From: Lutimonas halocynthiae
Lineage (GTDB): Bacteria; Bacteroidota; Bacteroidia; Flavobacteriales; Flavobacteriaceae
Assembly: GCF_030409835.1 (NCBI RefSeq)
Contig: NZ_JAUFQO010000016.1
Location: forward strand, 780,263 to 844,262
DNA: 64,000 bases
Direction: 5' to 3'
Within the stretch, counting starts at the first letter, position 1. Each line of letters begins with the position of its first letter. The position numbers were made by a program, and so were the translations under genes. Positions 26,283 to 35,302 of the stretch are shown here, piece after piece. Under the pieces are notes generated by a model, which had not been told where the DNA came from, searched no databases, and saw only the letters and a program-made list of their open reading frames with translations.

Positions 26283-26313
26283 CAAAAATACAATGGATAT
26301 TGAACAAGAACAA
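26283..26313 (-). promoter_or_regulatory. promoter of the uvrD-type gene
   Basis: On the minus strand, TTG (26311-26313), exactly 20 bases, then TATTTTTG (26283-26290). This is a good Bacteroidota -33/-7 pair, 18 bases before the GTG start. Confidence 0.6.
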
Positions 26314-26335
26314 TAAAAGTTATTGACATTTTGTC

Positions 26336-26366
26336 AAAAAAAAACCGCTTCGAAAAGCGGTTTTTA
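26336..26366 (-). terminator. intrinsic terminator of the OmpA/FadL fusion gene
   Basis: On the minus strand, AAACCGCTT-TTCG-AAGCGGTTT followed by a T run of nine, about 20 bases after the stop. The stem is nearly symmetrical and could also act rightward. Confidence 0.85.
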
Positions 26367-26382
26367 AAAGATTAAAAATATT

Positions 26383-28599
26383 CTAATTATCTAGGAAAAT
26401 CTCAACCCTTCTATTGGCCTGACGTCCTTTATTAGTATTGTTATCACCTATAGGTTTTGAAGAACCATAACCTTTAGCCTTAATGTTCTCAGCAGGAAAA
26501 CCATTTTCAATTAGATAATCTCTTACAGCATCAGCTCTTTTTTGAGACAATTCTGTATTGATCTTATCGCTACCTGTACTGTCAGTATGACCTTCAACCA
26601 CAAAATTCGATGTAGAATATTCGGCTAAAATCTTGTCAATACCTTCTAAACGAATTTGAGTTTCATCTGTAAAACTATTCGACCCGGTTGTGAAATAAAT
26701 AGCTCTTGCTAAATCTGTAATTTCTTTTTGAACCTCAGCTGTCACTACAGGGCAACCAGAATTTTCAGCTCCACCCGCTACATTCGGACAATTATCCTGG
26801 TCATCAGGAACACCGTCACCATCAGTATCTATTACAGGACAACCTTTATTTTCAATAGGGCCTGCTTCATTTGGACATGCATCTTTAGAATCCATTACAC
26901 CGTCTCCGTCTGTATCAGGACAACCGTTAAACTGCTCTAAACCTGCTTCATTAGGACACATATCTTCTTTATCAGGAAAACCATCTCCATCAGTATCAGG
27001 GCAGCCATTAAACTTCGCTAAACCTGCCTCATTCGGGCATTTATCTTCTGAATCTTGTATACCATCTCCGTCACTATCAGGACAGCCGTTGAATTGCTCA
27101 AGACCGGCTACTTCAGGACACATATCATCTTTGTCTTTTACGCCGTCACCATCTGTATCTTTACCTTTTAAATTCATATTAAATCCTAACATAAACATTT
27201 GAGTCGTCATGTCATAAGCAACTTCTGATCCAGGAATTTTCCCAAGCGGATTAAGTGTTGCATCCCATGGTCCATCAGGCATACCATCACCATTAAAATC
27301 AATTGCAGGAGTTGGGTTCAACAGGTTTCCACTTGTTTTACCATCGCTCATACCATAATGATATACAGCATCAATTCTGAAATTATCTGAAACTTCATAA
27401 CTCAATCCAAATTGGAAGGCATGTGCAATAATAGCTGTTGCCGGAGTTGAAAAGAAAGCTAACTCATCCTGAATAGGATTAGAACTATATGTATAACCAA
27501 ATCTTAATGGTAATTTTTTAATGGCTTTTAATTGAAGTCCAGCTGAAACAACTGACATGTTTTGCCATCCAAATCCATTAACTGCTCCAGTAGGTATTTC
27601 TTGTCTCAAAATTGGGTTCAATTGAGTTTCCCAACCAGAATCTGCAAATCCTTCTGTATTTTCATAATCCACATAGCGATAATCTAAAGCAAAATCAATA
27701 ATTCCTTTAGAATAACCGATACCGATAGAGTAAATGGCAGGATAATTCATATTAAATAACACATTTGGTGCAGAAGAACCGTCCAGATACGTATTTTCAA
27801 AATCAAAATCACTAAAGTATTGCTTGCTCTTATAAGAAGCACCAATTTTAAATCCTTTTAAAGAATCATAGAACAAACCTATTTGCCCACCAAATCCAGT
27901 AGTTGAAGCTGATTCACTTAAAGGATAGCCCAAAGTTTGACTCGGTGCAGATAACGGGTTAGGTTCTAATAATAAAGAAGCATAATTAAAAGTGGGTTGT
28001 AAACCAATAGAGAATTTTTCAGAAAAACGATAAGCCCATGTAAACCCAACCTGTAATAACATGTATTCAGAATGCAAATTCCCAAAGCCCATCAAATTTT
28101 GAGGGTATAGGATAGCGTTTGAACTGTTTGGATCCCAATTGGGATTCGGATTACCATCAGCACCAACAGGCAAGTTGGTTTCTTGAGGGAAATCTACTCC
28201 AAAACCACTAATTCCAAATGCAGAAACACCAAAAGTATGTTTGGAGTCAGCTTTACCCCATGCAAAACTAATAGCCGGCATAGGCATAAATCCTAATTCA
28301 GATTTAGTCTCCCCATAAGTAGCTGGCGCTCCTTCACCTAACATTCCAGCTGGAAGCGATGATGATAATTCAGGAACACCTTCAAAAGCTCCAATATCAA
28401 ATTTTAAAATAGACCCGTCAAAAACAGAAAGTGACGCAGGATTCCATTGCATGGCTCCACTAATATCAAGAGGCTGCCCTGTTGCAGCACCCCCCATTGA
28501 CATGTTTACCGCACCTACGCCTTGCATGAGGTGTCCGGTTTGAGCCATGGCCATACTGCTCAATAGTATTAAAAATAGTTTAATTGCTTTGTGTATCAT
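26383..28599 (-). CDS. outer membrane FadL-like barrel fused to thrombospondin type 3 repeats and OmpA domain
   Basis: A 738-residue outer membrane protein with signal peptide (1-19, ending AMAQ). Residues 20 to about 470 form an OmpP1/FadL-like barrel ([19 protein letters not shown] near the N terminus, then many alternating amphipathic strands). Residues 481-617 are five calcium-binding thrombospondin type 3 repeats (DTDGDGVxDxxDxCPNxAG). Residues 618-738 are an OmpA C-terminal peptidoglycan-binding domain ([32 protein letters not shown]). FadL barrels import hydrophobic molecules; here the barrel is apparently tethered to the cell wall through a rigid calcium-dependent spacer. It is monocistronic, with its own terminator. 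Confidence 0.88.
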   Translation of the reverse strand: MIHKAIKLFLILLSSMAMAQTGHLMQGVGAVNMSMGGAATGQPLDISGAMQWNPASLSVFDGSILKFDIGAFEGVPELSSSLPAGMLGEGAPATYGETKSELGFMPMPAISFAWGKADSKHTFGVSAFGISGFGVDFPQETNLPVGADGNPNPNWDPNSSNAILYPQNLMGFGNLHSEYMLLQVGFTWAYRFSEKFSIGLQPTFNYASLLLEPNPLSAPSQTLGYPLSESASTTGFGGQIGLFYDSLKGFKIGASYKSKQYFSDFDFENTYLDGSSAPNVLFNMNYPAIYSIGIGYSKGIIDFALDYRYVDYENTEGFADSGWETQLNPILRQEIPTGAVNGFGWQNMSVVSAGLQLKAIKKLPLRFGYTYSSNPIQDELAFFSTPATAIIAHAFQFGLSYEVSDNFRIDAVYHYGMSDGKTSGNLLNPTPAIDFNGDGMPDGPWDATLNPLGKIPGSEVAYDMTTQMFMLGFNMNLKGKDTDGDGVKDKDDMCPEVAGLEQFNGCPDSDGDGIQDSEDKCPNEAGLAKFNGCPDTDGDGFPDKEDMCPNEAGLEQFNGCPDTDGDGVMDSKDACPNEAGPIENKGCPVIDTDGDGVPDDQDNCPNVAGGAENSGCPVVTAEVQKEITDLARAIYFTTGSNSFTDETQIRLEGIDKILAEYSTSNFVVEGHTDSTGSDKINTELSQKRADAVRDYLIENGFPAENIKAKGYGSSKPIGDNNTNKGRQANRRVEIFLDN
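26749..27159 (-). repeat. five tandem thrombospondin type 3 coding repeats
   Basis: Five consecutive units of 27, 27, 27, 27 and 29 codons within the OmpA/FadL gene, each DxDGDGxxDxxDxCPxxAG with a second Cys before a Pro. The first three end in FNGCPD; the last two diverge (NKGCP, NSGCP). The similarity is visible in the DNA and could allow slippage in repeat number. Confidence 0.85.
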
Positions 28600-28698
28600 A
28601 ATGATTAAATTTGCGATGCAATCTCTAATTTAAACGAAATGTCTTAATAAATTGATAAAAACACTTACTTTAGATTTTTTGCCCTTGTTAATTTAAAA

Positions 28699-28706
28699 CA
28701 AATTTA
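28699..28706 (-). promoter_or_regulatory. putative -7 box of the OmpA/FadL gene
   Basis: On the minus strand, TAAATTTG matches TAnnTTTG. It implies a leader of about 95 bases, long for this window, which weakens the call. Confidence 0.35.
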
Positions 28707-28729
28707 GTATCATCAGTCACCAATTAATG

Positions 28730-28741
28730 TGACAATTGTCA
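28730..28741. promoter_or_regulatory. 12-base palindrome between divergent promoters
   Basis: TGAC-AATT-GTCA is a perfect palindrome between the leftward OmpA/FadL promoter and the rightward promoter at 28753. Its half-site and 4-base spacing resemble Crp/Fnr boxes. A shared operator is possible. Confidence 0.35.
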
Positions 28742-28752
28742 TCTAACTTGGC

Positions 28753-28783
28753 TTTGTAATTATTGTTACATAAGCTATATTTG
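28753..28783 (+). promoter_or_regulatory. consensus promoter of the 173-residue protein gene
   Basis: TTTG (28753-28756), exactly 19 bases, then TATATTTG (28776-28783). This is a textbook Bacteroidota -33/-7 promoter, 17 bases before the ATG at 28801. Confidence 0.75.
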
Positions 28784-28800
28784 AAACCAAATATCTGAAA

Positions 28801-29322
28801 ATGGATCTTACAAGTATTATAGAATTACTTTTCTACACCTTACCTGCAGTTGTAACTGGCTTAATAGCCGCTTATTTCTTCAAAACTCACGTTGAAAATG
28901 AAAATAAAAGGCGAAATTTTCTTCTCAGAAGAGAAACGAATAAGCAGGCGCTCCCGCTAAGACTTCAGGCTTTTGAAAGACTAACTCTTTTTCTGGAAAG
29001 AATATCATTGAATAAATTACTCATCAGAATAAAACCAACTGGAAAAGATCCTGAAAAGTATAGTCACAAACTAATAGGAATAGTAGAACAAGAATTTGAA
29101 CATAATTTGGCCCAGCAAATTTATGTGTCAGAAACAGCATGGAAAGCTGTAGTCACGTCAAAAAATCTTATTGTCAAAATTATTCGAACTACTGCTGCCA
29201 AAGAGGAAATTGAAACTGCTGAACAATTAAGAGCAGACATCTTAACCAATTTAGGTAAAAATGATGGTCCAACTAATGCAGCCATTTCGTATTTGAAGAT
29301 CGAAGTAAAAAAAATATTTTAA
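28801..29322 (+). CDS. membrane-anchored hypothetical protein
   Basis: A 173-residue protein with one N-terminal transmembrane helix (about residues 8-27, FYTLPAVVTGLIAAYFF) and a soluble, helical, basic cytosolic part (LLRRETNKQALPLRLQAFERL, then EHNLAQQIYVSETAWKAVVTSKN). I believe this family is widespread in Flavobacteria but know no function. It has its own strong promoter and is followed after 22 bases by a metallo-hydrolase gene, so the two are probably co-transcribed. Confidence 0.7.
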   Translation: MDLTSIIELLFYTLPAVVTGLIAAYFFKTHVENENKRRNFLLRRETNKQALPLRLQAFERLTLFLERISLNKLLIRIKPTGKDPEKYSHKLIGIVEQEFEHNLAQQIYVSETAWKAVVTSKNLIVKIIRTTAAKEEIETAEQLRADILTNLGKNDGPTNAAISYLKIEVKKIF

Positions 29323-29344
29323 TCCCACCATTAAAACCCTAACC

Positions 29345-30109
29345 ATGTCGAAAAAGCCAATCCTCACCTTATTATGTATACTTTCAACTCTTTTTGTGTT
29401 TTCTCAAAGACCTGAAGCAGATACATTCAAAACTAAAAAAGGAGACCTTACTATACAGCCGATTCTTCACGGAACCTTGGTGATGCAATTCAATGGTAAA
29501 ATAATCTATGTTGATCCTTATGGAGGAGCCAGCGCTTTTACCGGTATGGCAAAACCTGACCTTATTTTAATCACTGATATCCATGGAGATCATTTAAATG
29601 AAGACACCCTAGATGCCTTAGAAATTAAAAACACACCAATCATAGTTCCTCAGGCTGTTGCCGATAAAATGTCAGAAAAGTACCAGAATCAGTTACATAT
29701 ACTCGCCAATGACGATCACAAAAAGCTATTTGGGATTGATATCAAAGCCCTGCCAATGTATAACCTGCCCGAATCTGACGATGCCAAGCATGTTAAAGGA
29801 AGAGGCAATGGCTATCTTTTGGTAATGGGAAAGAAAAAAGTATATATTTCAGGTGATACAGCGGGTATTGAAGAAATGAGAAACCTGCAGCATGTTGATA
29901 TAGCTTTTGTCTGCATGAACCTACCCTACACTATGGATGTACAGGAAGCTTCGAGCGCCGTATTAGACTTCAAACCTGGCATTGTTTATCCTTATCACTA
30001 CAGGGGCAATCCTGACATGAGTGACACAGAAGTTTTTAAAACCCTTGTTAATGAAGGAAATCCTGAAATAGAAGTAAGATTAAGAAATTGGTATCCAGAC
30101 TATAATTAA
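29345..30109 (+). CDS. exported metallo-beta-lactamase-fold hydrolase (UlaG-like)
   Basis: A 254-residue protein with signal peptide (about 1-20, ending VFSQ). The metal motif is H-x-D-H in ITDIHGDHLNED, and SGDTAG supplies a later bridging Asp. It resembles the UlaG/L-ascorbate lactonase-like branch (Lactamase_B_3) more than true beta-lactamases. The HYRG near the C terminus may give the last histidine ligand. The substrate is unknown. It ends 27 bases from the convergent CBS-domain gene, with no clear terminator between. Confidence 0.82.
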   Translation: MSKKPILTLLCILSTLFVFSQRPEADTFKTKKGDLTIQPILHGTLVMQFNGKIIYVDPYGGASAFTGMAKPDLILITDIHGDHLNEDTLDALEIKNTPIIVPQAVADKMSEKYQNQLHILANDDHKKLFGIDIKALPMYNLPESDDAKHVKGRGNGYLLVMGKKKVYISGDTAGIEEMRNLQHVDIAFVCMNLPYTMDVQEASSAVLDFKPGIVYPYHYRGNPDMSDTEVFKTLVNEGNPEIEVRLRNWYPDYN

Positions 30110-30136
30110 TCCTTTTAATTTTTCGGGTCGCACATT

Positions 30137-31498
30137 TTAGTGTATTACTCTAATGATATCATGCTTGGTAATCATATGATATTTACCTGCTCCCATATCT
30201 ACAATAACAGCCTGATTATCTTTATTAATTAAGGCTGATATTTTTTCAAGCGCCGCATTTTTCTTTACAATTGGATAAGGTTTGCTCATCACTTCCTTTA
30301 TGGGCTTATCAGCAATATCCTTGTCTTCAAAATACAATCTAAACAACTGACTTTCATCTAGTGAGCCGACAAATCCATCAGCATCCATTACCGGTAATTG
30401 AGATATTTCATACTTTCTCATCCGCTCAATGGCGTGAGAGACCAATTCTTCAGTCTTGACAGAAATTAGTTCCCTATCACTTTGCCCTTTAACAAGATCG
30501 GCGGCAATCCTTATTTTTTCATCGAGAAATCCTCTTTCTCTCATCCAATCATCATTAAACATTTTACCCACATACCTACTTCCATGGTCGTGAAATAAAA
30601 CAACCACAACATCATCAGGTTTAAAATGCTTCTTCAATTGAATCAAACCTTTGATCGCTGACCCGGCTGAGTTGCCAACAAAAATCCCTTCTTCCCTGGC
30701 TAGTTTTCTAGTGTATACAGCACCATCTTTATCTGTAACTTTTTCAAAACCATCAATAATATCAAAATTTACATTCTTAGGTAAAATATCCTCACCGATG
30801 CCCTCTGTGATATAAGAGTATATCTCATTTTGATCAAAAATACCTGTTTCATGGTATTTTTTAAACACTGATCCATAAGTATCTATTCCCCATATTTTAA
30901 TATTCGGATTCTTTTCCTTCAGATACTTACCAACTCCTGAGATGGTTCCACCCGTGCCAACTCCAACAACAAAATGAGTTACTTTTCCGTCAGTCTGCTC
31001 CCATATTTCTGGCCCGGTACTCTCATAATGAGCAGCTGTATTCGATAGGTTATCGTATTGAAGCGCATACCATGAATTCGGAGTTTCCTCCGACAATCGC
31101 TTGGAAACAGAATAATAAGATCTGGGATCATTTGGTTCCACATGAGTAGGGCAAACTACAACTTCGGCCCCTAAGGCCCTCAAAATATCTATTTTCTCTT
31201 TTGATTGTTTATCAGCAATAACGAATATGCATTTATAGCCTTTGATATTGGCTGCAATGGCAAGGCCCATCCCTGTATTCCCTGAAGTACCTTCGATGAT
31301 TGTTCCTCCTGGTTTCAATAAACCGGCAGCTTCCGCGTCCTCTATCATTTTAAGCGCCATACGGTCTTTAACTGAGTTCCCAGGGTTAAAGGTTTCCACC
31401 TTTGCAAGTACCAAGGCATTTACATCTTTAACAATTTCATTAAGTTTCACTAAAGGAGTATTTCCGATGGTCTCCAATATATTTTTTGCATATTCCAT
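30137..31498 (-). CDS. PLP-dependent cystathionine beta-synthase/cysteine synthase with CBS domains
   Basis: A 453-residue fold type II PLP enzyme. Residues 1 to about 320 carry the PLP lysine K44 in NPGNSVKDRM, the substrate loop GTSGNTGMGL, and the phosphate cup GVGTGGTISGVG. Residues about 335-453 form a pair of CBS (Bateman) domains (VSHAIERMRKYEISQLPVMD and the C-terminal half). This architecture is that of cystathionine beta-synthase, which condenses serine and homocysteine. Bacterial homologues may act as O-acetylserine sulfhydrylase, so the direction of the pathway is not certain. The CBS pair suggests control by an adenosyl ligand. Confidence 0.88.
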   Translation of the reverse strand: MEYAKNILETIGNTPLVKLNEIVKDVNALVLAKVETFNPGNSVKDRMALKMIEDAEAAGLLKPGGTIIEGTSGNTGMGLAIAANIKGYKCIFVIADKQSKEKIDILRALGAEVVVCPTHVEPNDPRSYYSVSKRLSEETPNSWYALQYDNLSNTAAHYESTGPEIWEQTDGKVTHFVVGVGTGGTISGVGKYLKEKNPNIKIWGIDTYGSVFKKYHETGIFDQNEIYSYITEGIGEDILPKNVNFDIIDGFEKVTDKDGAVYTRKLAREEGIFVGNSAGSAIKGLIQLKKHFKPDDVVVVLFHDHGSRYVGKMFNDDWMRERGFLDEKIRIAADLVKGQSDRELISVKTEELVSHAIERMRKYEISQLPVMDADGFVGSLDESQLFRLYFEDKDIADKPIKEVMSKPYPIVKKNAALEKISALINKDNQAVIVDMGAGKYHMITKHDIIRVIH

Positions 31499-31573
31499 AA
31501 GGTGAATTTGTATTGTGTAAATTTAAGGAAAATAGAAGCTGTATGTACGAGGCTTATCACAAAGGCAAAAATT

Positions 31574-32566
31574 CTAAGCAAACATTCCGGGAAAAGCCTC
31601 TTTAATACCCTTGCGTTGAAAATAAAGTCTGTAAACTGATCTTAAAAACCCAGTTCCATAGCCTAAAAACTGAATAAATGCAGCCATTACGCTTGACAAA
31701 GCAATCGCGATTTTCTTATTCTTGACAAAAGAATCAATTAATATGGCCAAAAAATACAGGGCATAAATCAGAAACCCTATTGGTGAAAAAAAGTACCAGA
31801 TGACCATAGATGACAATAAACCCAAGACAAAAAAAGAGGGTAACCAATAATTCAATTTTGCAGATCCCGGATGCATCTTATTCAGTATTGGCCTTGCTGC
31901 TCCAAAATTGCGGGTTTGTTTATAAAATTGTCCCAATGAAGTTCTTCGTTTATGATAAACAAATGCATCTTTAATCAATCGTGTTTTACAGCCTTTTTCT
32001 AAAAGCTTAAAATTTAGATCTATATCTTCTCCTATTCTTTGTTTTGAGAATCCTCCTGTTAAGGCAAAAGCTTTTTTGGAAATACCCATATTAAAACTTC
32101 TAAGCTGGAATTTCTTAGTGGGTGATTCTTCACTTCGCAATCCTCCTGTTGTCAGGAATGAGGTCATACTATAATTAATTGCCTTCTGCCAATTTGTAAA
32201 AGACGAATGCGCAGCATCCGGGCCTCCATATGCATCAACATATTCTTTTTCTAACGCGTTATTAACTATAGACAGGTAATTATCGGGCAGGATACAATCA
32301 GAGTCGAGCAAGATGAAATAATCACCCGATGCCCTTTTCATGCCGTAATTTCTGCTGTCTCCAGGTCCAGAATTTTTCTTGAAGCAGTACTTTATATTCA
32401 ATAAATTCTCATAAGCTGAAACAACTGAACTACTCTGTTTCTCAGAACCATCCTCCACCACGACAATTTCAGTTTTACGCTCCTTATCCTGAACGTAAAT
32501 ACTTTGCAGTAATTCGTCTAGCTCTTCTGGCCTATTATAAACTGGAATGATGATTGAAAAACGCAA
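31574..32566 (-). CDS. family 2 glycosyltransferase with C-terminal membrane segments
   Basis: A 330-residue GT-A glycosyltransferase. FSIIIPVYNRPEELDELL opens the nucleotide-sugar fold, LLDSDCILPDNY gives the DxD metal motif, and RIGEDIDLNFKL gives the acceptor-side ED motif. Hydrophobic segments near residues 240-285 should hold it to the inner membrane. Acceptor and sugar are unknown. It lies 102 bases downstream of fabI, beyond a stem-loop, so it is probably transcribed separately. Confidence 0.85.
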   Translation of the reverse strand: MRFSIIIPVYNRPEELDELLQSIYVQDKERKTEIVVVEDGSEKQSSSVVSAYENLLNIKYCFKKNSGPGDSRNYGMKRASGDYFILLDSDCILPDNYLSIVNNALEKEYVDAYGGPDAAHSSFTNWQKAINYSMTSFLTTGGLRSEESPTKKFQLRSFNMGISKKAFALTGGFSKQRIGEDIDLNFKLLEKGCKTRLIKDAFVYHKRRTSLGQFYKQTRNFGAARPILNKMHPGSAKLNYWLPSFFVLGLLSSMVIWYFFSPIGFLIYALYFLAILIDSFVKNKKIAIALSSVMAAFIQFLGYGTGFLRSVYRLYFQRKGIKEAFPGMFA

Positions 32567-32596
32567 TACAGGATAATTTCTAGTTCTAAATTAAAA

Positions 32597-32640
32597 CAAA
32601 ATCGGGAAAGTTAAGATTTGCTCAAAATTTTCCCGATTCT
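32597..32640 (-). terminator. stem-loop after fabI
   Basis: On the minus strand, AATCGGGAAA pairs with TTTCCCGATT across an 18-base loop and is followed by TTGTTTTAA. The T tract is imperfect, so termination is probable but not certain. Confidence 0.55.
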
Positions 32641-32668
32641 CAATTGTTACTCAATATGTCTCAGTATT

Positions 32669-33487
32669 CTATTCGTCGCCGTCCATAAAACCATCCATGA
32701 TCACATCGCTAATTCCCATGTTTGAGAATCCTCCATCATGAAATAAATTTTGCAAGGTAACCTTCTTTGTAAGGTCTGAAAAAAGTGTTAAAGTATAATC
32801 TGCACATTCCAATGCTGTAGCGTTACCTAAAGGTGACATTTTTTCTGCATAACTTAAAAACCCGCCAAATCCTTTAACGCCGCTTCCTGCGGTAGTTGGT
32901 GTTGGAGATTGAGATATTGTATTCACTCTAACCTTATGATCACGTCCGAAGAAATAACCAAAGCTTCGTGCTATTGATTCTAAATAAGCCTTATTGTCAG
33001 CCATATCATTATAATCAGGGAATACTCTTTGGGCGGCCATGTAAGTTAAGGCAACTATTGATCCCCACTCATTCATAGCGTTCTTTTTATACAATACATT
33101 CATGACTCTGTGAAAAGACAATGCTGAAACATCAAATCCTTTATGAGTAAATTCATAATTAGACTCAGTATAATGCTTACCTTTTCTCACATTGATAGAC
33201 ATACCTATGGAATGAAGTACAAAATCTATTTTTCCGCCTAGAATTTCCATTGATTTATCAACCAAGGCTTCAAGGTCTTCCATAGAAGTGGCATCCGCAG
33301 GAACAATCTCAGAACCAGTATCTTTTGCCAACTGATTAATAGCGCCCATTCTCATTGCGATAGGTGCATTTGTCAATACAAATGTAGCGCCTTCTTCATG
33401 AGCTCTCTCAGCAACCTTCCATGCAATAGAGTCTTCATTTAAAGCTCCAAAAATGATTCCTTTTTTTCCTTTTAATAGATTGTACAT
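32669..33487 (-). CDS. fabI: enoyl-ACP reductase
   Basis: A 272-residue short-chain dehydrogenase-type reductase performing the last step of each fatty acid elongation cycle. The glycine-rich NADH region reads GKKGIIFGALNEDSIAWKVA, the variant typical of FabI. The catalytic pair is Y159-x6-K166 in PDYNDMADNKAYLE, with the FabI-specific upstream Tyr at 149. Length and motifs are normal. A -7 box lies 66 bases upstream. Confidence 0.93.
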   Translation of the reverse strand: MYNLLKGKKGIIFGALNEDSIAWKVAERAHEEGATFVLTNAPIAMRMGAINQLAKDTGSEIVPADATSMEDLEALVDKSMEILGGKIDFVLHSIGMSINVRKGKHYTESNYEFTHKGFDVSALSFHRVMNVLYKKNAMNEWGSIVALTYMAAQRVFPDYNDMADNKAYLESIARSFGYFFGRDHKVRVNTISQSPTPTTAGSGVKGFGGFLSYAEKMSPLGNATALECADYTLTLFSDLTKKVTLQNLFHDGGFSNMGISDVIMDGFMDGDE

Positions 33488-33552
33488 ATGTTCGTGTTTA
33501 ATTAATTGTATTTTTATTAAAAGCCATCCATTAATTCTGGAATAGGCCTCGG

Positions 33553-33560
33553 CAAAGTTA
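33553..33560 (-). promoter_or_regulatory. putative -7 box of fabI
   Basis: On the minus strand, TAACTTTG followed by C matches the consensus closely, between recN and fabI. No clear -33 element. Confidence 0.5.
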
Positions 33561-33583
33561 ATAGATTATTTTAATATTTAGTA

Positions 33584-35236
33584 TCAGGATAATAGCTGTT
33601 TCGCATGAGCCATAGCAGAGTCTGTAATAGCACTGCCCCCAAGCATTTGGGCCAGCTCAACCAATCGCTCGTCTGAGTTCATTAACTTAATATTAGATGA
33701 AATACCATCCTTATTATCCTCTTTAAAAACTTTGTAATGATGGTGTCCTTTTGCCGCAACCTGGGGCAAATGTGTAATTGTTATCACCTGCATATTCTGG
33801 CTCATCGCCAGCATCACATCTGCAATTCTATTTGAAACTTCCCCGGAAACACCCGTATCAATTTCATCAAAAATAATGGCTGGCAGACTTGAATACTTAG
33901 ACAAAATCCATTTTACGGCTAACATCATTCTAGACATCTCACCGCCAGATGCCACTTTTTTCATGGTCTCAAAAGATTTTCCCTTATCAGATGACATCAA
34001 AAACTGAAGTTTATCCTTTCCATTTAATAGAAAATCTTCGCTTTCTGTCAATGCAACCTTAAATCTGGTATTCTTCATCTCAAGAGCACCTAATGCAGAT
34101 TCTATTTGAGATTTGAATTCAGGTATAGCATTTAGCCTCCTCTTGCGAATTTTCAACGCAATCTTGTTTAGAGACAATTCAGCCTTTTGAATTTTTTGAG
34201 AGGCATTAGAAATTGTTTCTTCTGCATTATCAACATCAGTAATCTTCGAATGATATGCCTCTTTAATAACTAGCAATTCTTCAATACTTTTTGTAGCATG
34301 CTTCTTTTGCAGATCATACAAGGTTTGCAGTCTATCTTCAACATTTTCCAAAGCTGCCGGGTCATAGACCAAGTTATCATTTTCATCTGCAATTTCTGCT
34401 AGCAGATCTTTGAATTCTATTAAAACACTTTTCATTCTTTCTGACATCGAACCATATAAATCGGCATAACCTTCAATTTTTGATAATTGTTGGTCAATAG
34501 CAGACATTTGATTTAAAGCTCCTAAAGGTTCTTGTTCCGAAATATCAAGTATAGCCGCTAAACTCAACTTGATTTCCTCTACATGAGATAATTTTTCTAA
34601 ATCCTTTTCTAAGTCCTCTTGCTCACCGACTTTCAAATCGGCTTTTTCCAATTCCTCCCAGAGAAATAAATTATAATCATATTCCTTTTTGGCCTGAAGC
34701 TGCAGTTCCTCAAAGGCCTGTAATTCTTTTATTAAAGCTTTATACTTTTGAAAAGCCAAATTATAATCATTGAGATATGATGCATTATTTGATAGTGCAT
34801 CTATGATATGAAACTGGAACGATGGATCGGATAACTGCAAGGTTTCGTGTTGTGAATGAATATCAATCAATTGACTAGTCAATTCATTCAGTATAGATAA
34901 GTTTGTTGGGGTATCATTTACAAACGCACGTGATTTACCGTTGGGTAAAATTTCTCTTCTAATTATGACCCAAGGATCATAATCAAGATCATTCGCTTCG
35001 AAAAAAGATTCTAAATGATATGACGATACTTGAAACTCTGCTTCAATAACACATTTTTTCACCTTGTCATAAACCAAACTACTATCAGCTCTTTTCCCTA
35101 AAACCAAAGCCAGACCTCCCATCAAAATAGATTTTCCAGCACCTGTTTCACCAGTTATGATAGACAAGCGATCCTTAAAGTCAACTTTTAGGTTCTCAAT
35201 TAAAGCATAATTTTTTATAGATAAGGATACAAGCAT
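33584..35236 (-). CDS. recN: DNA repair protein RecN
   Basis: A 550-residue SMC-like ATPase acting early in double-strand break repair. The N-terminal half has Walker A in ITGETGAGKSILMGGL (about 28-43), with LVLGKRADSS after it. A long coiled coil spans about 150-370. The C-terminal half carries the signature VASGGEMSRMMLA, Walker B ILPAIIFDEIDTGVSG-like region and the TITHLPQVAA motif. The order is diagnostic for RecN. A -7 box lies in the 66-base gap upstream. Confidence 0.95.
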   Translation of the reverse strand: MLVSLSIKNYALIENLKVDFKDRLSIITGETGAGKSILMGGLALVLGKRADSSLVYDKVKKCVIEAEFQVSSYHLESFFEANDLDYDPWVIIRREILPNGKSRAFVNDTPTNLSILNELTSQLIDIHSQHETLQLSDPSFQFHIIDALSNNASYLNDYNLAFQKYKALIKELQAFEELQLQAKKEYDYNLFLWEELEKADLKVGEQEDLEKDLEKLSHVEEIKLSLAAILDISEQEPLGALNQMSAIDQQLSKIEGYADLYGSMSERMKSVLIEFKDLLAEIADENDNLVYDPAALENVEDRLQTLYDLQKKHATKSIEELLVIKEAYHSKITDVDNAEETISNASQKIQKAELSLNKIALKIRKRRLNAIPEFKSQIESALGALEMKNTRFKVALTESEDFLLNGKDKLQFLMSSDKGKSFETMKKVASGGEMSRMMLAVKWILSKYSSLPAIIFDEIDTGVSGEVSNRIADVMLAMSQNMQVITITHLPQVAAKGHHHYKVFKEDNKDGISSNIKLMNSDERLVELAQMLGGSAITDSAMAHAKQLLS

Positions 35237-35270
35237 AAATTCTTCTAAGAATAAAGATATTGAACTATTA

Positions 35271-35278
35271 CAAACTTA
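35271..35278 (-). promoter_or_regulatory. putative -7 box of recN
   Basis: On the minus strand, TAAGTTTG matches TAnnTTTG, 35 bases before the recN ATG. No clear -33 element at standard spacing. Confidence 0.4.
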
Positions 35279-35302
35279 AATACACCAATAGGTAATGGTT
35301 GG

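Noticed and set aside
26265-26285. TTG start of the UvrD-type helicase
   Set aside because: It overlaps the -7 box of a well-spaced promoter; the GTG at 26264 gives the family N terminus.
26323-26337. TTGACA-TTT-TGTCAA dyad upstream of the helicase gene
   Set aside because: It runs into the A tract of the neighbouring terminator and has an unusual 3-base spacer; there is nothing else to support an operator.
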